64,000 nt of DNA from Aerophototrophica crusticola (GCA_001939945.1 MOEB01000001.1:203595-267594); one strand, 5' to 3'. Shown: positions 19,493-29,601, counted from the first letter of the stretch. Numbers and translations: made by a program. Notes: a model not told the origin generated them from the letters alone.

Positions 19493-21625
19493 TCACGCCC
19501 GGTACCCGATGCGGAAGCCGCCCCAATGGCGGCCTCGGACCATGATGGGGGCGGACACATCCTTCATCAGCACGAACACCCCGCCGCCCATGTCGCGGCG
19601 GTAGCATTGCAGCAGGTAGGGTTCCTTGTTCTTGGCAGCGGCCAGGCCCGTGGGATCGCGGAATATGCGGCGGTTGCGGGAATTGGCGGCGTTCCAGACC
19701 GGGTCCGGCCCCTGCGGCTTTGAGAACTTCTTGTTGTGGGTGGGCAGGTATCCGTTGCGGTCCACCGCGGCGCAGAAGGCGATGCCCTCCAGGCTGCGGA
19801 GCAGCGGTTCCTGAAGGTTTGGCAACAGCGTGTCCGTCAGGTCGGTGAAGCGGGTCAGCACTTGCTGCGGGTCGGTGCCGGGGACGGGCTGGTAATTCTC
19901 GTCAAACAGGTCCGACAGGCCGATGCGCCCGCCGGCCAGGGCGCGCTCGAACAGGTCGGCGATGCGGGCGGCGGTATCCGTCGCGGCCTCCACGAAGGGC
20001 ACGTCCGCCGTGATGGTGAAGAAGGCCATCTGGCTGCCCAGGCGGCCCGCCTCCTCATCCATGTTGGTCACGGCTTCGCGGGTGCGCTCCACCAGGGCCG
20101 CGTTCTCCTGCGTGATGGTGTCCAGCTGCATCAGCGCCTCGCTGATGGCGGCCACGGTCTGGGCCTGCTCCCGGCTGGACCGGGCCATGCTGTCCAGCAG
20201 GCCATCCACCCGGCCGGTGCCGTCACGGATGCTGTCCAGCGCCTCTCCCACGCGGCGGACCTGGGCCACGCCGGCCTGGACGCGCTGGCTGCTGGCCTCG
20301 ATCAGGGCTTTGATCTCCTTGTTGGCGGTGGCCGTGTGCTGGGCCAGGGTGCGCACCTCCTGTGCCACCACGGCGAAGCCGTGCCCGGCCTCCCCGGCCC
20401 GGGCGGCCTCCACCGCGGCGTTCAGGGCCAGCAGGTTGGTCTGGAAGGCGATCTGCTCGATGGTGCCCACGTTTTCCGCCATCAGCTTGGCGCTCTCGGC
20501 GATGGCGAGCACCGCCTTGATGGCTTCCCCGGCTGTCTGGAAGCCCTCATCGGCCAACTCGCGGCTGCGGCGGGCGGCCACCCCGGCATCGGCCACGCCG
20601 GCCGCGGTCCCCTGGGTGGTGGCGGCGATCTGCTGCACGGCGGCGGCCGTCTCCTCCAGGCGGGAGGCCTGGTCGGCGGTGCGCAGGAACAGGTCGTTGA
20701 AGTCCGCGGCGATCTGGCTGACATCGTTGGAAATGCGCACCGTGCCGCCGAAGATGGCCTGGACCGTCTCCCCCATCTTGCCGGACGTCGCGGCTGCCCC
20801 GTCGGCAACGGCGCCGAGTCCGGTGCCCGTCGCCCCTTCCAGCGCGAACCGGTGGGTCAGGTCGCCCCGGGCCAATGCGTCGAACTGGTCGGCGACGCCG
20901 CGCAGCAGGTCAGCCTGCCGCCGCGCCAGCCCGTCAAGGGTTGCCGCCACACGGTCCAGGGAAGTGTTGCCGGAACCGGGCAGGGAACCCGCCGGCGTCT
21001 CGCCCTTGGCGACCGCCTGGAGGGCGGACTCCAGGGCGGCGGCGAAGCGGTCCAGGGTCGTCTCCTCCCGCCACTCCACCAGCCGGTACCGCACGGCACC
21101 CGGCAGGTCCGTTGTCCGGGCAGTGAACCGCCGCCCGGCCCCAGCGGCAAGGGAAGCGGGATCAGGCAAGGGATGCCCGTCCGCATCGCCCAATAGCTGC
21201 CGGGCGGCGTCGTTGAGCTGTACCAAGCTGTTGTCGGGCCCGACCAGGACAGCGGGAAGCGTCCCCGCCCGGAAGCCGGCCGCCGTGAGGGATAGCCCCG
21301 CCACCCGCCGCGACACCTCCGCCAGATCCTTGTCCAGGGCTGGTAGGCCCGTCTGGGCATCGGCGCCCTCATCGGTGCCGAGCCGGGACATGGCCAGGGT
21401 GACCCCGGCGACTGCCTGCGCCATGCCGGACATCACCAGCCAAGCCGCCATCAGCAGCAGGGCCAAGGCTGCCGCTCCGAATCCAGCGGCCATTGCCACC
21501 GACCCGGCCAACCCGCCGGCCACCGCCCCGGCAGCCAGCACGGCCTGTCCCGCCAGCAGGATCAAGGGGAGCCGCAGGAAGGGGGGCATGGATGGGGACG
21601 TCGGGGAAGCCGGGCGCAAGGGCAT
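19493..21625 (-). CDS. Methyl-accepting chemotaxis protein with C-terminal extension
   Basis: About 710 residues. Two close N-terminal membrane segments ([23 protein letters not shown] and [21 protein letters not shown]) with almost no periplasmic loop. Then a PAS-like stretch ([20 protein letters not shown]), HAMP-like linkers, and a methyl-accepting signalling domain with the hairpin tip [22 protein letters not shown]. After it comes an unusual C-terminal domain of about 170 residues ending [21 protein letters not shown], which resembles the sensor part of Cache-type domains but lies at the wrong end. Start uncertain: ATG 21649, 21625 or 21589. It interrupts the usual dxs-tlyA neighbourhood in opposite orientation. 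Confidence 0.9.
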   Translation of the reverse strand: MPLRPASPTSPSMPPFLRLPLILLAGQAVLAAGAVAGGLAGSVAMAAGFGAAALALLLMAAWLVMSGMAQAVAGVTLAMSRLGTDEGADAQTGLPALDKDLAEVSRRVAGLSLTAAGFRAGTLPAVLVGPDNSLVQLNDAARQLLGDADGHPLPDPASLAAGAGRRFTARTTDLPGAVRYRLVEWREETTLDRFAAALESALQAVAKGETPAGSLPGSGNTSLDRVAATLDGLARRQADLLRGVADQFDALARGDLTHRFALEGATGTGLGAVADGAAATSGKMGETVQAIFGGTVRISNDVSQIAADFNDLFLRTADQASRLEETAAAVQQIAATTQGTAAGVADAGVAARRSRELADEGFQTAGEAIKAVLAIAESAKLMAENVGTIEQIAFQTNLLALNAAVEAARAGEAGHGFAVVAQEVRTLAQHTATANKEIKALIEASSQRVQAGVAQVRRVGEALDSIRDGTGRVDGLLDSMARSSREQAQTVAAISEALMQLDTITQENAALVERTREAVTNMDEEAGRLGSQMAFFTITADVPFVEAATDTAARIADLFERALAGGRIGLSDLFDENYQPVPGTDPQQVLTRFTDLTDTLLPNLQEPLLRSLEGIAFCAAVDRNGYLPTHNKKFSKPQGPDPVWNAANSRNRRIFRDPTGLAAAKNKEPYLLQCYRRDMGGGVFVLMKDVSAPIMVRGRHWGGFRIGYRA

Positions 21626-21783
21626 GGTTACAACTACCGTCCTATCCATCTATGCCGATCGGAAAGCAAGAATAGGCCTTTCGGTTAGAATGAAATGTTC
21701 TTCCGCACCGATTTTCAACAGCGGACCCTTGGCAAGTCAGGTTCATCAGGATAGGTGCAGACCAAAGTCTGGGGCGGGGAGCC

Positions 21784-22539
21784 ATGGTTGCAGAAAAGTC
21801 GGGCAAGGTCCGGGCGGACCAGGCCCTGGTGGAACGGGGCTTGGCGGAGAGCCGCGCCAAGGCGCAGGCGCTGATCTTGGCCGGTCTGGTCTATTCGGAC
21901 ACCAAACGGATCGCCAAGGCGGGCGACTCCATCGCCGCGGACCAGCCCCTGTCGGTGAAGGGGCAGGACCACCCTTGGGTCAGCCGCGGCGGGCTGAAGC
22001 TGGTGAAGGGGTTGGACCATTTCGGCATCGACCCCAGCGGGCTGGTCGCCCTGGACGTGGGTGCCTCTACCGGCGGCTTCACCGACGTGCTGCTCAGCCG
22101 GGGGGCGGCCAAGGTCTATGCCGTGGATGTGGGCCACGGCCAACTGGCCTGGAAACTGCGGGAGGACCCGCGGGTGGTGGTGATGGAGAAAACCAACGCC
22201 CGCAGCCTGGGCGGCGCGCAGATCCCTGAGCCGGTGGACCTGGTTGTGTGCGACGCCAGCTTCATCGGGTTGGAGGTGGTGCTGCCGGCACCCCTGGCCC
22301 TGACCCGGCCCGGTGCGCGGCTGGTGGCCCTGGTGAAGCCCCAGTTCGAGGTGGGCAAGGGCCGGGTGGGGAAGGGTGGCGTGGTGCGGGAGCCGGAACT
22401 GCACCAGGAGGTCTGCGACCGGATCAGCGCCTGGCTGGGCGCCCTGCCGGGCTGGCGGGTGCTGGGGCTGACCGAAAGCCCCATCACCGGGCCGGAAGGC
22501 AACAAGGAATTCCTGATCGGCGGGGTGAGGGAGGGCTGA
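21784..22539 (+). CDS. tlyA: TlyA-family rRNA 2'-O-methyltransferase
   Basis: A 251-residue protein with an N-terminal S4 RNA-binding domain (VRADQALVERGLAESRAKAQALILAGLVYSD) and an FtsJ-like methyltransferase: SRGGLKLVKGLDHFGID, LDVGASTGGFTDVLL (SAM site), VDVGHGQLAWKLR, VDLVVCDASFIGL. It should 2'-O-methylate cytidines in 16S/23S rRNA. It belongs to the xseB-ispA-dxs-tlyA group though now separated from dxs by the chemotaxis receptor. Confidence 0.93.
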   Translation: MVAEKSGKVRADQALVERGLAESRAKAQALILAGLVYSDTKRIAKAGDSIAADQPLSVKGQDHPWVSRGGLKLVKGLDHFGIDPSGLVALDVGASTGGFTDVLLSRGAAKVYAVDVGHGQLAWKLREDPRVVVMEKTNARSLGGAQIPEPVDLVVCDASFIGLEVVLPAPLALTRPGARLVALVKPQFEVGKGRVGKGGVVREPELHQEVCDRISAWLGALPGWRVLGLTESPITGPEGNKEFLIGGVREG

Positions 22540-22560
22540 ACCTCCCCCACCCCGTCAACC

Positions 22561-24366
22561 TCACTCCACCAGCAGCGGCGGCATCAGCAGCACCGTCTCA
22601 TCCATGCTCCGGGCCCGGATATAGGGAGCCAGGGGGGCGATGACGGGGCGGATTTCCGCCAGCAGGTCCGCGGCGACCAGGGCACTGACCGCACGGCCTG
22701 CCTCGGCCCGGGTGTCGCCGGACATCAGGTCCATCAGGTTCTCGATCGGGCCCTTGGGCTGCGGGAAGGGGACCAGGTTCACCTTGGCGTCGGCGGCGAC
22801 GCCGATCAGCTCCCGCACCTGGGCCAGCGCCGTCTGGTAGCCGCCCAGCGCGTCCACCAACCCGATCTCCTTCGCCTGCCGGCCGGTATAGACGCGGCCC
22901 TTGGCGATCTCCCGCACCTTCTCCACCGGCAGCTTGCGCCCATCGGCCACGCCGCGGGTGAAGGCGTCGTAGGTGGAGTCCATGAAGGCGTTCAACCGTT
23001 CAGTCTGGCTGGGGCTGAAGCCGTTGTTGGACGACCACATGCCGGCGTTCTTGCCGCGCTCGATGGCGACGAAGTTCAGCCCGGCCCAATCGGTCAGGCC
23101 CTTGGTCACCATCTTGCCGCCGACCACGCCGATGGATCCGGTGATGGTGCCCGGCTGGGCGACGATGCGGTCGGCCTTCATGGATACCCAATAGCCGCCG
23201 CTGGCCGCCACGGGACCCATGGAGATGACCACCGGCTTGCCCGCGGCCCGGGCCCGGTCCACCATCCGGCCCACCACGGCCGACGCGACGGCGGAGCCGC
23301 CGGGGCTGTCCACCCGGAACAGGATGGCGCGCACGTCCTTGTCATCGATGGCGGCCTGGAAATGCTCGGCCACCGTCTCCGCGCCGAAGGTGCTCTCCCC
23401 GGACAGGGGGTCCACCTCCCCCTCACCGCGCATGATGGGGCCGCTGCCCACGATCAGGGCAACCTTGGGCGCGTCGGCCGGCGGGGCGGAGGTCGGCTCG
23501 GCCCTCGCGGCGCTGCCATATTCCAGCAGGTCCAGCACCGGCGTGTCGTTGCCCTTGGCGCCTTTGGCCTTGGCGGCGTCCAGCGCCTCGTCGGCATAGG
23601 CCAGCTTGTCCACCAGCTTGGCCTCTACCGCCTCATCGTCCAGCAGGGGCGCCCTGTCCACGGCGGCGCGAACCGCCTCCACCGGCAGGTTGCGGGCAGC
23701 GGCCACGCCTGCCACCCACTGCTCGAACAGGTCGCCGATCAGGCTTTCGGTCGCTTCCTTGTTGGCGGGGGAGGGTTCGCTGTTCGTGTACTGCTCGGCG
23801 AAGGTCTTGTACTCGTACCGCTTCTCGAACTGCGGGACGACGTTCAGCTTGTCCAGGGTGCCGCGCAGGAAGGGAAGCTCCGCCCGCAGGCCGGTGGTGG
23901 AGACGTCGCCCATGGGCTGCATCCATACCTGCTCGAAGGCGGTGGCCAGGTAATAGCCCTGCATGCCGCTGCCCAGTTCCCCGAACGTCTCCGCATGGGC
24001 GATGGTGAACTTGCCGGCGGCGCGGAAGCGCTGGATGGCGTCCCGCAGCTCCTGCGTCATGGCGAAACCCTTGCCGCCGGAGTCGCCCACCGTGCCCACC
24101 AGCCCCACGACCCGCGGGTCGGCGGCAGCGCGGTCGATGGCCGTGACCACCTCCACCAGGGTGGGCTGCTTGCCGGAGAGGAGGCCGGCGATGGGATCAT
24201 CCGGGGCCGCCTCGGCCAGGGACTTCTGGAAGTCGAAGGACAGCACCAGGCCGTCCGGCAGGGGCTTGGCATCGGGGCGGAGCATCAGCCAGAGGCCGAC
24301 CAGGCCCCCGACCAACAGCACGGCCAGAAGACCGATCACGGCGAACAGGCGAACCAGGAAGCGCAT
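22561..24366 (-). CDS. sppA: Signal peptide peptidase SppA, long (67K) form
   Basis: A 601-residue membrane protease with a single N-terminal anchor (FLVRLFAVIGLLAVLLVGGLVGLWLML) and tandem S49 domains. The catalytic Ser is in MGPVAASGGYWVSM in the second domain; the general-base Lys lies in the first domain, as in E. coli SppA. RVDSPGGSAVASAVVGRMV and GSIGVVGGKMVTKGL are typical. It degrades cleaved signal peptides in the membrane. ATG 24366 starts right before the anchor. Confidence 0.95.
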   Translation of the reverse strand: MRFLVRLFAVIGLLAVLLVGGLVGLWLMLRPDAKPLPDGLVLSFDFQKSLAEAAPDDPIAGLLSGKQPTLVEVVTAIDRAAADPRVVGLVGTVGDSGGKGFAMTQELRDAIQRFRAAGKFTIAHAETFGELGSGMQGYYLATAFEQVWMQPMGDVSTTGLRAELPFLRGTLDKLNVVPQFEKRYEYKTFAEQYTNSEPSPANKEATESLIGDLFEQWVAGVAAARNLPVEAVRAAVDRAPLLDDEAVEAKLVDKLAYADEALDAAKAKGAKGNDTPVLDLLEYGSAARAEPTSAPPADAPKVALIVGSGPIMRGEGEVDPLSGESTFGAETVAEHFQAAIDDKDVRAILFRVDSPGGSAVASAVVGRMVDRARAAGKPVVISMGPVAASGGYWVSMKADRIVAQPGTITGSIGVVGGKMVTKGLTDWAGLNFVAIERGKNAGMWSSNNGFSPSQTERLNAFMDSTYDAFTRGVADGRKLPVEKVREIAKGRVYTGRQAKEIGLVDALGGYQTALAQVRELIGVAADAKVNLVPFPQPKGPIENLMDLMSGDTRAEAGRAVSALVAADLLAEIRPVIAPLAPYIRARSMDETVLLMPPLLVE

Positions 24367-24521
24367 GGAAAGACCATCCACGAAATCGCGATTGCGGCCA
24401 CTTGACCACAGCCGGCGCGGGCGCGCCAGGGCCGTTGCGGGCAGCGCACCAAGGGGCCGGTCCAAGCCCCCACCGGTCCTGTGGTTGTGGGCCGGGCGGC
24501 GGGGCGATATGGTCCCGGGCC

Positions 24522-25988
24522 ATGGCCAACCTGCCCGTCCGCCTCGACCTGCCCTGGACCGACCCCGCCGACGCCTTCGCCGCCCTGGCGGGGCAGGACG
24601 GGGCCATTTTGCTCGATTCGGGTGCCGCGGACCCGGCCCGGGCCCGCTGGAGCTTCATCGCCGCCGACCCTTTTGCTTGGGTGGAAGCCTCGGGCACCCG
24701 CGTCACCGTCGACGGCCGCCCGGTGGACGGCGATCCGTTCGCCGTGCTGGGGCGACTGCTGGCACCCTTCCGCCGGGACCCCGACCCGGACCTGCCGCCC
24801 TTCCGCGGTGGGGTTGTGGGCATGCTGGGTTACGAGCTGGGCGGCTGGCTGGAGCGGCTCCCCATGCCGCGGGACCGGGGCATCGCCCTGCCTGACCTGG
24901 CCGTGGGCCTGTATGACACCGTCGCCGCCTTCGACCACCACAGCGGCCGGGCGTGGGTGCTGTCCGGCGGGGAGCGGGAGCCGGACCCGGCCCGCCGGCC
25001 CACGGCGGCCCGGGCCTTGGCCGAGGGCCTGCGGGGGCGGTTGCTGTCCGTGCGGCCCGCGGGGGAGGCACCCCGGCGACTGCTGTCCGGCCCCGGCTGG
25101 CGGGCGGAGCTTCCACCTGCTTCGTACCAGGCCGCGGTGGCGCGGGTGCTGGAGTACATCCGGGCCGGCGACATCTACCAGGCCAACATGACCCAGCGGT
25201 TCCTGGGGACCTTGGCACCCGGCGCCACGGCTTGGGATGCCTACCGCGCGTTGCGGCCGCGGACGGCGGCGCCGTTCAGCGCCTTCCTGAACCTGGGTGC
25301 CGGGCGGGCGGTGGCGTCGGGCTCACCGGAGCGGTTCCTGAAGCTTTCCGCCGACGGGCGGGTGCAGACCCGACCCATCAAGGGGACGCGGCCCCGCGGC
25401 GGCACCCCGGCCGACGACGACGCCCTGGCGGCGGAGCTGCTGGCCAGCGAGAAGGACCGGGCAGAGAACCTGATGATCGTGGATTTGCTGCGCAACGACC
25501 TCAGCCGCGTGGCGCAGGTCGGGAGCGTGAAGGTGCCGACCTTGTGCGGGTTGGAGAGTTACCGCACCGTCCACCACCTTGTCAGCGTGGTGGAGGCGCG
25601 GCTCAAGGATGGGCTGGGGCCGGTGGACCTGCTGCGCGCGGCTTTCCCCGGCGGCTCCATCACCGGGGCGCCGAAGATCCGGGCCATGGAGATCATCCAT
25701 GAACTGGAGCCGGCGCGGCGCGGGCCCTATTGCGGCTCCGTCGCCTGGATCGGCTGGGACGGGGCCATGGACAGCTCCATCGTCATCCGCACCCTTTGCC
25801 TCGCCCCGGACGGGCAGGGCGGCACGTGCGTGCAGGCCCAGGCCGGGGGCGGCATCGTCGCCGACAGCGACCCGGCGGCGGAGTACCAGGAAAGCCTGAC
25901 CAAGGCCAAGGCCATGCTGACCGCCCTGGACCCCGACATGGCCTGGCCGCCCCTGGCGGTTGCGCCCTTGGGGCTGGCCGCGGAATGA
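24522..25988 (+). CDS. pabB: Aminodeoxychorismate synthase component I
   Basis: A 488-residue chorismate-using enzyme forming 4-amino-4-deoxychorismate for folate. Characteristic anthranilate-synthase-I-type core: YIRAGDIYQANMTQRF, ASGSPERFLKL, QTRPIKGTRPRG, LMIVDLLRNDLSRV, FPGGSITGAPKIRAMEIIHELE. PIKGT (instead of the PIAGT of anthranilate synthase TrpE) marks PabB. Its stop overlaps the pabC start (ATGA at 25985), so the two are translationally coupled. No glutamine amidotransferase gene is adjacent. Confidence 0.95.
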   Translation: MANLPVRLDLPWTDPADAFAALAGQDGAILLDSGAADPARARWSFIAADPFAWVEASGTRVTVDGRPVDGDPFAVLGRLLAPFRRDPDPDLPPFRGGVVGMLGYELGGWLERLPMPRDRGIALPDLAVGLYDTVAAFDHHSGRAWVLSGGEREPDPARRPTAARALAEGLRGRLLSVRPAGEAPRRLLSGPGWRAELPPASYQAAVARVLEYIRAGDIYQANMTQRFLGTLAPGATAWDAYRALRPRTAAPFSAFLNLGAGRAVASGSPERFLKLSADGRVQTRPIKGTRPRGGTPADDDALAAELLASEKDRAENLMIVDLLRNDLSRVAQVGSVKVPTLCGLESYRTVHHLVSVVEARLKDGLGPVDLLRAAFPGGSITGAPKIRAMEIIHELEPARRGPYCGSVAWIGWDGAMDSSIVIRTLCLAPDGQGGTCVQAQAGGGIVADSDPAAEYQESLTKAKAMLTALDPDMAWPPLAVAPLGLAAE

Positions 25989-26743
25989 GCGGCCCCGTCC
26001 TGTGGCTGGACGGGGCCCTGGTCCCGGCGGCGGAGGCCCGCATCGACCCCGCCGACCGCGGTTTGACCCTGGGCGACGGGCTGTTTGAGACGATCCGGGT
26101 GGAAGGTGGGCAGGGGATGCGCCTGGACGCCCACTTCGCCCGGCTGGGGCAAGGGGCCGATCTGCTGGGCCTGCCGGTGCCGCCGGGCGACGACAGGTTG
26201 GCCGATGCCGTGGCCGCCGTGGCGGGGGCGAACGGGCTGGCCGACGCGGCGGTGCGCCTGACCCTCACCGCCGGCCCGGGGCCGCGGGGCTTGCCGAGGC
26301 CGACGGTGCCGCGGCCCACCCTCATGCTCACCGCCGCTTCCTTGCCACCGCCACAGGGACCGGCGCGGCTGGTGGTGGCGACGGTGACTTGCCGGAATGA
26401 GCGCAGCCCGCTGTCACGGGTGAAGAGCCTGAACTACCTGGACAGCATCTTGGCGAGGAACGAGGCCACGGCCCGCGGGGCCGACGATGCCGTGCTGCTG
26501 AACACCCGGGGACGCGTGGCGGAGGCGAGTGCCGCCAACTTGTTCGCCCTGCTGGACGGGGTCTGGGTGACGCCGCCGGTGGGGGAGGGCGCCTTGCCCG
26601 GGGTGATGCGGGCAGCGATGATCCGGGAATGGGCGGCGGTGGAGCGGGCGCTTACCGTTGACGAGCTGGGCCGGGCGGAGGCCATCCGGCTGACCACGGC
26701 GCTGGGGGTGAGGGAAGCCAGGGTAAGTCGGTGCCGAGCGTAG
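25985..26743 (+). CDS. pabC: Aminodeoxychorismate lyase (class IV aminotransferase fold)
   Basis: A 252-residue fold-type IV PLP enzyme that converts aminodeoxychorismate to p-aminobenzoate and pyruvate. LTLGDGLFETIRV near the N-terminus, the PLP Lys in SRVKSLNYLDSILAR, and EASAANLFALLDG are family hallmarks. It overlaps pabB by four bases. The last residues (VSRCRA) and the TAG stop are encoded by a family-A REP-like element, so the native C-terminus may have been replaced. Confidence 0.93.
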   Translation: MSGPVLWLDGALVPAAEARIDPADRGLTLGDGLFETIRVEGGQGMRLDAHFARLGQGADLLGLPVPPGDDRLADAVAAVAGANGLADAAVRLTLTAGPGPRGLPRPTVPRPTLMLTAASLPPPQGPARLVVATVTCRNERSPLSRVKSLNYLDSILARNEATARGADDAVLLNTRGRVAEASAANLFALLDGVWVTPPVGEGALPGVMRAAMIREWAAVERALTVDELGRAEAIRLTTALGVREARVSRCRA

Positions 26744-26812
26744 CGAGGCCCGACAATGAAAGATGAAGAGTCTTGCTGTCGGGTTTCCGCTTCGCTGCAA
26801 CCCGACCTACGG
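26723..26812. repeat. REP-like repeat pair (variant) carrying stop codons of both convergent genes
   Basis: Left arm GTAAGTCGG..GAGCGTAGCGAGGCCCGAC and right arm GTCGGGTTTCCGCTTCGCTGC..CCCGACCTACGG. TAG of pabC (26741-26743) and, on the other strand, TAG of the DUF2927 gene (26809-26807) both lie inside it. Confidence 0.8.
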
Positions 26813-27586
26813 CGGGTCGCGCCGCGCCGCCACCTGCGGCTTGCGGACCAGCTCTGTGATGATGCGCCGGGCCTGGTGCAGGGCAACCAGCCCCTGGGAA
26901 CCGGGGACGAGGCGGGGATCGTAGAGCGTCTTCAGAAGGATGGTGTCCACCTCCCCCAGCCGTTGGTAGCCCACATTGTCGTTCAGCAGGGTGGAGGGGT
27001 CCTCCACCTCCCCGAACAGGCCCAGGCTCTGGGCGATCTCTTCCAGCAGGCAGGCCTTGGCCGTCTCCGTGCCCACATTGCCGGCGTTGATGTGCACCTC
27101 CGCCCGCAGCATGATCCCGTTCTCGGCGGAGCTGGGGATGGCCATGCAGGTGAACTGGGTGTCCTTGGGGTCCACCGGGGCGGCGAAGAAGGGCCAGTAG
27201 CGCTTGCGCCAGGTCAGGATCACGTCGATGTCGCCCCGCTGCAGGGGCCGGTCCAGCACCTCGATCTCCAGCCCCGTGGCGGCGGACAGCTCATCCGCCA
27301 GCTCATAGACGGGGGTCAGGAAGTCCCTGGTCGCGTCGCCGCGCAGGGCGATCACCAGGGGGCCCTTCCATTTGGTGACCGGCCGCTCGCGCTTGTTCTC
27401 ATCCTTCAGCACGCCCTCGGCGAAAAGGCCGGTGATGCGGTCGATCCATTCGTCCGTGGGCTGCACCCGCTCCGCCGGGCGGACGTGGACGTCCATCAGG
27501 TCCATGTCCGTGTCCGCGGGCGCGGCCAGGGTCGGCGTGGCGAGAAGGGAAAGGGTGAGCAAGGCGGCGCCGATCCGGTGTGTCAT
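26807..27586 (-). CDS. DUF2927-type secreted protein
   Basis: A 259-residue exported protein: signal peptide MTHRIGAALLTLSLLATPTLAAP, then a globular domain. Features such as KWKGPLVIALRGD, the acidic helix LLEEIAQSLGLFGEVEDPS and LNDNVGYQRLGEVD match what I recall for DUF2927, a family of unknown function with a metalloprotease-like EEI/LTQ pattern. ATG 27586 starts the signal peptide. The stop is provided by the REP-like element. Confidence 0.8.
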   Translation of the reverse strand: MTHRIGAALLTLSLLATPTLAAPADTDMDLMDVHVRPAERVQPTDEWIDRITGLFAEGVLKDENKRERPVTKWKGPLVIALRGDATRDFLTPVYELADELSAATGLEIEVLDRPLQRGDIDVILTWRKRYWPFFAAPVDPKDTQFTCMAIPSSAENGIMLRAEVHINAGNVGTETAKACLLEEIAQSLGLFGEVEDPSTLLNDNVGYQRLGEVDTILLKTLYDPRLVPGSQGLVALHQARRIITELVRKPQVAARRDPP

Positions 27587-27700
27587 GCAAGCTCCTCCAA
27601 CCCTGTGCCAAACAGGGAAGTGGGCTTGTCGGCATGGCCGGACAGGGAAGCCCGGCAAATTTCCGGAATCCGCCACCGTGGCGGCGCACAGGGTTGCCGT

Positions 27701-28489
27701 CTAGGACCCCATCGTTGCTGCTTGGGCGCGGGCAAGCAGGGCATCACGACGTATCAGGAAGATGACCGCGACCACAGGAACGGAGACCTGGACGACCCAA
27801 GGCGCATAGATCGGCACTTTGCTGGCCCCAACACCGAAAGCCTGGAGCGCCAGCAACGAAAACGATGCTTCGCCGGATGTCCAGTTCAGGGAAAGCTGTC
27901 CGAAGCCGACAATGATCCCCAAACCCCAGAGCCACCGGCGCGGTAGTCCCCTTGACCGTACCAGCAACGCAAGGGCGGACAAGGTGGTTGCCAGCGATGC
28001 GGCGCCCAACATGAGCATCAGCCAATGCCGCCAGCTCTTGTCTGCCAGACTGAAGGGGTTCAACGAGGCAGCTGGCCCTGGGGTCGGCGTGACATGGAAA
28101 CCGTTGATGAACTCACCATTGGGGGTTGATTGCACCTGGACCTGAGACAGCACCCATCGGTCCCGGAACCTTACGTCGAACACCAGGACAGTGATGGTTT
28201 TTCCACTCTCCTCCAAAATCTGGATGTTCACGAGGTCCATACTGATTGGCACCTGTCCGCCTATGATGCCGCCGATTTGAGGCACCACCGCCGGGATTTT
28301 CGATTTCAACTCCGGCGCGGTAAGGGGGGCCAAAGCTTCCATCTCCCCCTTAAAGAGCCCGTCCAGGTAGGTTCTCGCTAAGGTTACCCGCTCTGGCGTC
28401 GTGAAAGACTCGACCACTTTGCTAAAACGGCTTTGGTCACAGCCTGCAAGGAGAATGACCATCAAAACAGCGACAGCCCACCGGGGCAT
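27701..28489 (-). CDS. Membrane lipoprotein of unknown function
   Basis: About 262 residues. N-terminus MPRWAVAVLMVILLAGCDQ has a lipobox (LLAGC); an ATG 24 bases upstream (28513) is an alternative start. A soluble part with a nuclear-transport-factor-like start (TPERVTLARTYLDGLFKGEMEAL, VLVFDVRFRDRWVLSQVQVQ) is followed by four hydrophobic segments (LMLMLGAASLATTLSALALLV, WLWGLGIIVGFGQLSL, FSLLALQAFGVG, WVVQVSVPVVAVIFLI). Family not recognised. GC content is visibly lower than in flanking genes, suggesting transfer. The start-proximal region is AT-rich, consistent with a promoter at 28500-28590. Confidence 0.75.
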   Translation of the reverse strand: MPRWAVAVLMVILLAGCDQSRFSKVVESFTTPERVTLARTYLDGLFKGEMEALAPLTAPELKSKIPAVVPQIGGIIGGQVPISMDLVNIQILEESGKTITVLVFDVRFRDRWVLSQVQVQSTPNGEFINGFHVTPTPGPAASLNPFSLADKSWRHWLMLMLGAASLATTLSALALLVRSRGLPRRWLWGLGIIVGFGQLSLNWTSGEASFSLLALQAFGVGASKVPIYAPWVVQVSVPVVAVIFLIRRDALLARAQAATMGS

Positions 28490-28592
28490 TCTTGCCTCAA
28501 GCCAAGAATTCAAAGGTCGACAAGGATATATGCAATTTAAACTCCCTGCAACTCGGGCGCCGAATTATCTCGGCAACACGGGTCCCTGCCCA

Positions 28593-29600
28593 TCAGGCGG
28601 GATCGTTGCCCAGGGACCGTCGCGTCACCTTCCTGTCCCATCCCAGCAGCCAAGCCTCCAACCCGCCGCCCGCCCGCAGGATGCCCGCGGCCCGGTCCGG
28701 CGGGGCGGCGGCGATGGCGGTGGAGAGGGCGTCGGCAAGGGTGGCGGTGGGGGCAACCACGGTGACGCTGGCCCAGGCGCTGGCCGGGCGGCCGCTGCTC
28801 GGTTCGAACAAATGGTGGAAGCGGCCTTGCGCGTCAAAGGCGGTGCCCAGGCCGGCGCTGGTGCTGGCGGCGCGCCCCCTAAGGTCCAGGCTGGCCAGCA
28901 GGCGGGCGGGGTCGGCGGGGTGGGGGATGCCCAGGTGCCAGGGGCGGCCGTCCGGGTGGCTGCCCAGCGCCCGGTACTCCCCCATGTTCACCAGGGTGGC
29001 GGTGATGCCGCGGGCGGCGAGGTAGTCGGTGACCGCGTCGGTGATGAAGCCCTGGGCGATGCCGTTCAGGGTGACGGCCATCCCGTCCCGCAAGGCGACG
29101 CGCCGGGGGGAAAGGTCGATGCCCTGCCAGCCGACGCGGGCCCGGGCCCCGCTCACCAAAGCGGGGGAGGGGCCGGCGGGATCGGCGCCCGGCTTGGCAA
29201 AATGGCTGGCATAGAGTGACCAGAGCGGCTGGACGGTGACGTCGAAGGCTCCGCCGGACAGGGCGGAGATCGCTTGCGCCTGCCGAAGCAGATCCAGGAA
29301 CTCCCGCGGCGGGTCGGTCAGGCTGCCGTCCCGGTTCAGGGCGGACAGGGCGCTGTCCGACCGGTACAGGCTGAACAGCCGCTCCAGCCGCGCCACCTCT
29401 CCCAACGCCCCCTCGATGATCGCGGCGGCCTCATCCGGGTCGGGGTGGTAAAGGGTCAGGTCGGCCTCCGCGCCCAGCGCCTGACCCCGCCAGGTGACGG
29501 GGACCGGGGGCTTGGCCGTGGCCCAGCCGGACGTGCCAACGCAGGCGGCGGCGACGCCGGCCAGGGACAGGAATCGGCGGCGGGTGAGCCCAGCGGCCAT
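28593..29600 (-). CDS. apbE: FAD:protein FMN transferase (ApbE/NosX)
   Basis: A 335-residue exported flavin transferase. Twin-arginine signal TRRRFLSLAGVAAACVG. Core motifs: LFSLYRSDSALSALNRDG, GAFDVTVQPLWSLY, VTLNGIAQGFITDAVTDYL, VNMGEYRALG and the C-terminal ADALSTAIA metal site. It covalently attaches FMN to Thr in periplasmic proteins. The neighbour is NosR, a known flavinylation target, so this is most likely the NosX-type maturase. ATG 29600 is chosen because upstream in-frame sequence is family-B repeat DNA. Confidence 0.92.
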   Translation of the reverse strand: MAAGLTRRRFLSLAGVAAACVGTSGWATAKPPVPVTWRGQALGAEADLTLYHPDPDEAAAIIEGALGEVARLERLFSLYRSDSALSALNRDGSLTDPPREFLDLLRQAQAISALSGGAFDVTVQPLWSLYASHFAKPGADPAGPSPALVSGARARVGWQGIDLSPRRVALRDGMAVTLNGIAQGFITDAVTDYLAARGITATLVNMGEYRALGSHPDGRPWHLGIPHPADPARLLASLDLRGRAASTSAGLGTAFDAQGRFHHLFEPSSGRPASAWASVTVVAPTATLADALSTAIAAAPPDRAAGILRAGGGLEAWLLGWDRKVTRRSLGNDPA

Positions 29601-29601
29601 C

